NCBI GenBank assembly: GCA_950106755.1
Contig: OX467087.1
Coordinates: forward strand, 8,064,047 to 8,128,046
Direction of reading: 5' to 3'
Length of the DNA stretch: 64,000 nucleotides
Source: Climacium dendroides
Lineage: Eukaryota; Streptophyta; Bryopsida; Hypnales; Climaciaceae
Below the pieces are notes generated by a model. That model saw only the letters and a list, made by a program, of their open reading frames with translations, had not been told where the DNA came from and did not search any database. A program made the translations under genes and the position numbers. Positions 58,161 to 64,000 of this stretch are shown here, piece after piece; the first letter of the stretch is position 1; each line of letters starts with the position of its first letter.

Positions 58161-61100
58161 TCAGAGCGTGGGCTTTGGGATGTGTCTCCTGGAAGAGGCT
58201 CGGTTGTAGGACACCGTTTTCCGTAGCTCCGTAGCTCCCTTGCCCGCGGCCGCTCGGTCGAAGGAGCGCAGGCGCGCCATTCGTTCGGCTTTGCTGGCGG
58301 GGCTGGCGCTGGCAGACGGCGTACGGGTGCCGGTGGGACTGGACTCGTCGTAGTCCCAGTAATCGTCGTCCTCCTCGCCCACGTCGAAGTCGTCCTCGCC
58401 TTCCGAACGGATGCTTTCGTTGTCTACCGACCCTTCGTCCTGTTGCCAATTCACAATTTGGGAGTTCAGCTTCCGACTTCGTGCATAGCTAATTCCTTTC
58501 ATTAGCAGCACTGCGATGGAATAATATCCAACGCCTCATGCTAACAAGAGCAAGCTGCTAGTGCCTCTGCCCCAAATGGAAATGCAACACTACCAAAGCT
58601 CTTCCTTCCACTAAATTTTCAAAATTCAAAAACCCTATTTCAAACAATCTCAACCATATTTGAACAATCTTACATCCACAACAAACTTTGGCAGTGCTGC
58701 AATGGAATCCCAAGCCTAGTGCTGATAAGAACAAGTGAAGCGGCAAATTGCAGGTGTTTCTACCCCAAATGGACATGCCAAACTAGCACGCCTTTCTTCC
58801 ACCGATTTCAAAATTCAAAACACTATTTGAACAATCTCAACCCAATTTGAACAATCTTACAATCACAATATTCTGTAGCACTGCTGCAATGGAATACCAA
58901 TCCTAGTGCTAAAAAGAACAACCGAAGCGGCGAATGGCAAGCGACGCAGCTAATAGAACTTAATGAATGCCAACCTGCGACATCTTCTACATTCACAGAG
59001 CAAAAAAATTGACAACCCTCTTTGAGCACGAGTCCCTAAGTGAGTGATATCGTCCACCTTGATGTCATCTAAAAGATGACAGCAAATAGAATAGGCAGGG
59101 GTGTAGCAGTCTTACATCATTTTCTTCGACTGGGTCCAGCTCGTTGTCACTTTTCTTGCCTTCATTTTTGTGGATTTCTTCCTCCGCCTCATCGTAATCG
59201 TCATCCGATTCAGACAAGACATCCTCATTGGGCTGCAAAAATCAGTTTCTTTCACCTTATTAATGGCTCCCTTATGCCACAGTAAATGGTTGAAATGAAA
59301 TAAAATCACTGAAAGACTGGTTACATTCTCTACCAATACAACTTGGATGCATCCTAAAAAATCTGCAGTCCACGGCACACTCAGGTAATGACACCAAAAT
59401 TTTCCAAATAAACATCTAAGCGTGGTTCCTTCTGTTAAACTGTCAAAAAAATTGTTCCAGGATCATGTGGGCAAGTGAAAGAGGATTCCACATTCTCTCA
59501 CCTAGTCTTTTTTTGAATCCAAATGAATCCACCGGGAACTTCCAAAATTCTGAAAATAGGTGTACCCTAGACTCATGTTCGGAGGGTTCACATTTTAGGC
59601 ATGAATCTTGATGGCGCGGGCGGTTTAGGTGAGAGGAACAAAATTAGGTATTTGAAACGTGAAAGAGAAGCAAGCTATTTCCGAGATACACTTCCAGATA
59701 CCTTTAGGAGTTCCTTTGAACAAGCGTCCCCCAAAGTGGAGTTGAGGTGAAGCTACAAATCTAGGCATAATCACCTCCCTCTCGTATACTTTTAAGCAGT
59801 TTGGAGGAGATCACAGAGGCTGGGTTTCTTGGAGGTTCCGAAATTCTAATTTTAAATCAGCACAAGCCAAGTTCGTCACTCAGCCTCCAGGGTAGAACTC
59901 CCGACTTGAATTATGCTGCTATATACGATATAATCGATCCAAATGGTCCATTGGAACCTATTCAAACCCTTGGTCCTCAAAGGAAAATTTTCAAAGCCAG
60001 GCCTAACATTCTTGAATGGGAAGGCATGCATGGGGGTCCTTCTACAATATGCAAGCTTGCATTCAAGATGTTCTACATTGAAAAGATCGAGCCTTATTCA
60101 TGGAAAGCAACAGGTCCCCTCCTCTGCCTTGAAGTTCAAGAATGTTATGGGAAAAGAGACGACATGCGTGTGAGACTGACAAAACTGACGTACCTCCATC
60201 ACCAGCGTTGGGCCGGAAGAGGCTTCACGTCCACCAGTGCCCTCCACATGAGTATGAGCTTCAAGAGCTTGAGCCGCAGCCGGGCCGCTCGTAGTGCTGC
60301 AGGCGCCCCTGGAGGAGGCTGATTCACTGCTGTGCTCCGGCCAGTCCCCCAAGCCCAGCGCCCCGAACTGCAAACGCACGGGCTCCGCCTTTCCCACCGA
60401 GAAGGGCCCCACGATGGGCGTGCCCACCACGCGCTCTTCACTGAAGAGACTGCTCATCCCCGCCGCGCGCTTGTCCTTGTCCACCTGCAGGGGCGCCAGC
60501 GGCCATGCCTTGGCCACTCGCCCGTCCGCGTTCACCACTGCCATCATGTTGCGCGAGGAGCCTCGGCGCTGAATCAGCTGGAACATGCTCTTGGATCCCA
60601 GCGCCGATGAGTTGAACTGCTTGGCCCACTCCTCGTGGATGACCTTCACGGTGCCGCTCTTGGCGTCCAGCAGCGGCTCGCCAGCCTCGCGGCGGCGCAG
60701 GGAGCTGAAGACGGTGGCGTGGATGGCGGCCACGCTCTTGTCCACGTTGGTGTTGTTCACCTTGGGAATCATGCGCTTGTCCGCGCCGCGGCACAGGTAG
60801 TCCTGAATGGTGCGGATGTTCTTGATGTACTTCACGTACTTGTTCTTCGCCGGGTCCAGGGTCATCATCTTCGCACGGACCGCGAAGCGCTGCATGTGCT
60901 TGCCCTCGTTTGCGATGTACACCATGAAAGGGATGATAGAAGGGTGCTTCTTCATCAGCTTCATCTGCAGACAGGCAAACCATGGATAGCTGAGAATCAA
61001 TACTGCCAGAGCTTAGAGCGACACTGAACCTCTCTATTATGACCAGGGTTTCTTTAATGACAGTCTAGAATATCCGACACTGTTGCCACACTATCATCAC

Positions 61101-63746
61101 CTGCAGCACCCTTAAGACACATTCAAACTGTGACTTCATGAAGAAGTTGAGACCCCACGTGGTAGATGACACAAATTCCACTTCCGCAGACTGCTAGTGT
61201 CTCCATCCCAAATAGAAATGGATCACCTTCACGTGCCTTTCCTAAATGATTCTCAGGAAAATCCTCACCAATTGAAAAATTCAAAACCTTTTCAATAACC
61301 ATAGAGTGCCGGTAATACACTAATAGACACAATTCTACTGGCCAGAAGGAACTCATTCTTTGGAATGATGAACGCCAACGTGCTACCGTTCCTCATTAAC
61401 ACATATCTCATTGGGCACCAGAACTTTCTACATTTTTGAACCATTGCTTAGTCTCGCCCCTTAGGGTAAAAATTTCTCAACAAATCAGGAGAAGTCTGAA
61501 TTGATTAGCTCATGAAACGAGCATGAAAAGCAGTAGTTTAAGTTCTAATTAGGAAGTCGAAGCCCAATTATTGTGTTTTAACTTACCACGAAGTTGATAC
61601 TCAAGTGAACCCCCTCCACCACGACGGATTCCTTCTTGGCCTCCCACGATGTGATCAACCGGTCCACACTGTCCACCACCATTTCACTTTGCGCCTTAAA
61701 TCCCTCGATGGCCATCACCTTGGGACCGACCAAGGAATCCGCGGTCTCCAACTTGGCGGCTGTTGCAGTTGCACCCCCATCCTCAGATGTGGTGTTACTG
61801 GAATCCTCATCAGCAGGGGTCGGAGGAGGAGTGCTCTTGATACTGGCCTCCAGGCTGGTGGGCATCTTCTCCCTCTTCTTGTTGATTTTGTCGGACACTG
61901 CTTGTGGGTCCAGAAACTCCCCGGCATGGTACGTGGAAGCCCACAGCAACGGAGTCTCCTGCTCGCTGATGAAGCCGCGCATCATATGCCGGACGGAGTC
62001 CGTGGAGACCACGGTGGTCACCCCAAGCCGTTGGCCCTGCATGCTCAAAAGGTTGAGGGTTAGAATTCATGGTCAATGTATGTGCTACATGTAAGCTCAT
62101 ATATAATTCACGTTACTGTCCTTTTAACTAACCCCAAAGTGCCCAAACGGAAAAAGAAAAGAAACGGTTGCTTCCTTATCTATAGATGTTGAAATTTTTC
62201 ATTTAAGACGGTAACAAATGTATCGACAGAAAGACGATTTGGCGTCCTACATTTTTTAACACTAGAGGGTGTCAGAGTGCCAAACTGCCGTTCTGCAGGA
62301 GGAGGCGATGCTGAAACAAAACTTAAAAACAATAGTAGACAAATAGTGACAAGAATTTTGGGTTCTGAATCACCCACTACTCAAAACGGAAAAAGGGAAA
62401 GTCTCACTGAGGAAGTTGCACACTCTAACACCCTCTAATAGAAATTAGTTTTGGAAGTTATTATAAACAACTATTAGCTCCCAAAGTGGTCTCTCTATTT
62501 CGGCTTGAACACTTAGGGATTAAGCTTAAACTACTGAACAAGAAGTAAGTGGAAGAGGAAGTTTATCCTGATGTGCAGGGAGAGAACATACAAGCAATGT
62601 GGCGAGTGTTGACTTGCCGCAGCCACTAGTTCCACACAACAGAACTGTGATAGATGACCTCTTCTCCCGAATACTGCAACAGGGAACAGAAGATTTCATC
62701 ATTGGGGTCAACCCTCGAATGTGAATCTGGTTCTATCTAATTCACAAGAATGTACCACAAATTGGGATTCTGTTATGCATGAGAAACAGGCACAAAGTGA
62801 GAAAGTATGTACCGACAGGCCACCATGAGATCCAATCGCTGCCTCACTCCGAGATACTGGTACTTTTTAAGTCCATCACAAACTACATCAAGGAATTTTT
62901 CCCTGGGCACAGTGGTTGTGGATCGCTTCTTTAGCGGTTTGGGATTCACCATAAACCCTTTCGGGTCATAGACCTTGGAACTCCGCTTGGGAATCTCGGC
63001 CAAGGGTGCCAGGCCCATGAACCTGTCTCGTTTGGGTATCTTAGGAGGCATCTGGCTCTTGATCACTTCAAACACCTCCTCACTTATCTGCCCAAGACAA
63101 ACCCCAAATTTCAGCATTTTACAATGAGCTTAGATGGAAACGAAAGTCTATCAATTATATAAAATGTATACCTAATCCAGCATCTCCGCTATTACATCAG
63201 GTAGAGGATACTAAATCCGTAAATTGACTGACTCATGTTACTAACACCAACTCATCTCTTCCAATGCACTTGCTTGGCCTTCAATAAGCCTACTTCCAAC
63301 GATTGCATGGGAAATCATCATACAAGGTGATAAAACTTCGATCTCAAGAGAGTTTGGCTCTTGTATCCGAAGTGATCTTTCCTGAGCTCTATTGAGTGGT
63401 CTCACAAAGAAAGTACAGCATATAGGTTTAAAAAATGCGAATAGTATTCTCTCCCTTATCCTCTACAACTGTGGAACCCTAAACATGTAAGACATTCTTA
63501 ACCACAAACCTTAGTCGAATGTCGAGCCTTGCAGCCCATAAGCTGAAGAGTGCTCTGCAACAAACCCCGTGTGTAGCGGTGAGTTGGCCCCTGCTCTCCC
63601 TCCTTGGCTCCTGGCAGCGGATCATCCTGCACTAGAATATACAGCAGCTTTGAAGCTTCTTTCGACCTGGGAGGTTTCAATTGTGTGCCAGCAGCAGCAG
63701 CTGCAGCAGGAGGAGGCGGTGCCATCGTTTGCACCTGCGTTGACAT
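58161..63746 (-). CDS. LPA1: LPA1-like P-loop NTPase (2-phosphoglycerate-kinase-related), 7 exons
   Basis: Plant homologue of rice LOW PHYTIC ACID 1, a putative kinase affecting inositol-phosphate (phytate) metabolism; the biochemical activity of the family is not firmly settled. Exons (minus strand): 63746-63510, 63087-62813, 62673-62592, 62036-61587, 60964-60194, 59232-59116, 58439-58161; 2,211 nt, 736 aa, all GT-AG with matched phases. Residues 1-30 are Pro/Ala-rich. Residues 80-170 form a conserved basic region ([13 protein letters not shown]). The Walker A loop is G-T-S-G-C-G-K-S-T at 185-193. Exon 4 starts at about 199 with [16 protein letters not shown] and includes V-V-V-E-G-V-H-L. 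The large exon (about 349-605) carries [12 protein letters not shown]. The tail from 606 is very acidic ([13 protein letters not shown]), then Ser/Arg-rich. Length fits the plant family (about 730-740). Confidence 0.92.
58500..58960. repeat. Tandem ~180-bp repeats in the last intron of the LPA1-like gene
   Basis: Blocks (C/T)CCCAAATGGA(A/C)ATGC, ATTTGAACAATCTTACA and GCTGCAATGGAAT(A/C)CCAA recur in order about every 180 bases, two full copies and a partial one. A related single block lies in intron 4 near 61,200-61,260 (CCATCCCAAATAGAAATGGA). The intron otherwise has normal GT-AG ends. Confidence 0.75.
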
Positions 63747-64000
63747 GGTCTCTTAAATGGACACCTTGACCTTGAAAAACAGAACAGTATCGTCATAGAT
63801 TAGCAAACCGCAAAAAACGTGAAGTAAAGGAGAGGATGCTAGAGCCGTTAGGGACCTAATCCTGTTACCTACAAAAAATCCTCTCTTCCAATACACTTGC
63901 CCGGCCTTCAATTAGCAAGTTGAGTGTTCCAAGCATGACTTAGTGATGAAAATTCAATCTCAACAGACCTGACTCTTGCATGCAAAGATCTCCCCACGGT

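Noticed and set aside
58060..58449. 129-codon Arg/Gly-rich minus-strand ORF
   Set aside because: An alternative frame of the last LPA1 exon; the called frame joins in phase to exon 6 and carries the acidic tail expected of the family.
60438..60983. 181-codon minus-strand ORF rich in His/Arg/Gly
   Set aside because: Shifted frame of the 771-bp LPA1 exon, which is in phase with both neighbours.

Overview
This window is nuclear DNA from a land plant. The evidence is a plastid-type chorismate synthase with a transit-peptide-like leader, a Golgi nucleotide-sugar transporter of the plant GONST3/GONST4 group, a plant LPA1-type P-loop protein, plant-type TIM10 and histone H3, and GT-AG introns that are mostly 60-350 bases long. 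Intergenic DNA is very AT-rich and full of repeats. Short introns, AT-rich spacers and a histone H3 that keeps Y41 fit a bryophyte (moss-like) genome best, but this is inference and the species cannot be named from the sequence.

Layout. 0.2-1.2 kb: a Tourist/PIF-Harbinger-like non-autonomous element with TTA target duplications and an internal long hairpin. 1.2-8.3 kb: no convincing coding sequence. 8.3-11.4 kb: a five-coding-exon gene for a 637-residue protein that weakly resembles the En/Spm (CACTA)-associated plant 'transposase' ORF. A CACTA-like terminus with subterminal repeats lies downstream at about 12.6 kb. 12.7-13.8 kb: a tandem repeat array folded into a large palindrome. 14.3-19.0 kb: a tandem segmental duplication whose second copy carries a clean 610-bp TTAA-flanked insertion; the first copy supplies the empty site. 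18.7-19.6 kb: an 812-bp inverted-terminal-repeat element. 21.4-23.4 kb: further TTAA-family repeats. 23.8-24.9 kb: a GONST4/GGLT1-like transporter gene followed by a degenerate tandem array. 26.3-26.7 kb: a retroelement remnant. 27.6-29.1 kb: a TTAA element. 30.7-34.3 kb: chorismate synthase (11 exons, minus strand). 36-43.5 kb: nested repeats, a chain of TTAA-bounded units, a 2.6-kb TTAA element and a decayed PIF/Harbinger transposon (transposase plus Myb/trihelix ORF). 44.7-46.3 kb: TIM10 (5 exons, the first intron apparently GC-AG). 48.6-49.0 kb: intronless histone H3. 49.9-50.6 kb: another TTAA element. 52.8-57.6 kb: mostly noncoding, with two weak gene candidates. 58.2-63.7 kb: LPA1-like gene (7 exons, minus strand).

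The five well-supported host genes are unrelated housekeeping or metabolic genes; nothing suggests a functional cluster. The most unusual content is the repeat fraction: at least three families of short elements with C-rich termini (CCC/CCCC...) sitting exactly between TTAA tetranucleotides. These are the hallmarks of piggyBac-type insertion, but no piggyBac transposase is present in the window. Intron-exon models were built by hand from splice signals and reading-frame continuity; no alignment or database search was run.
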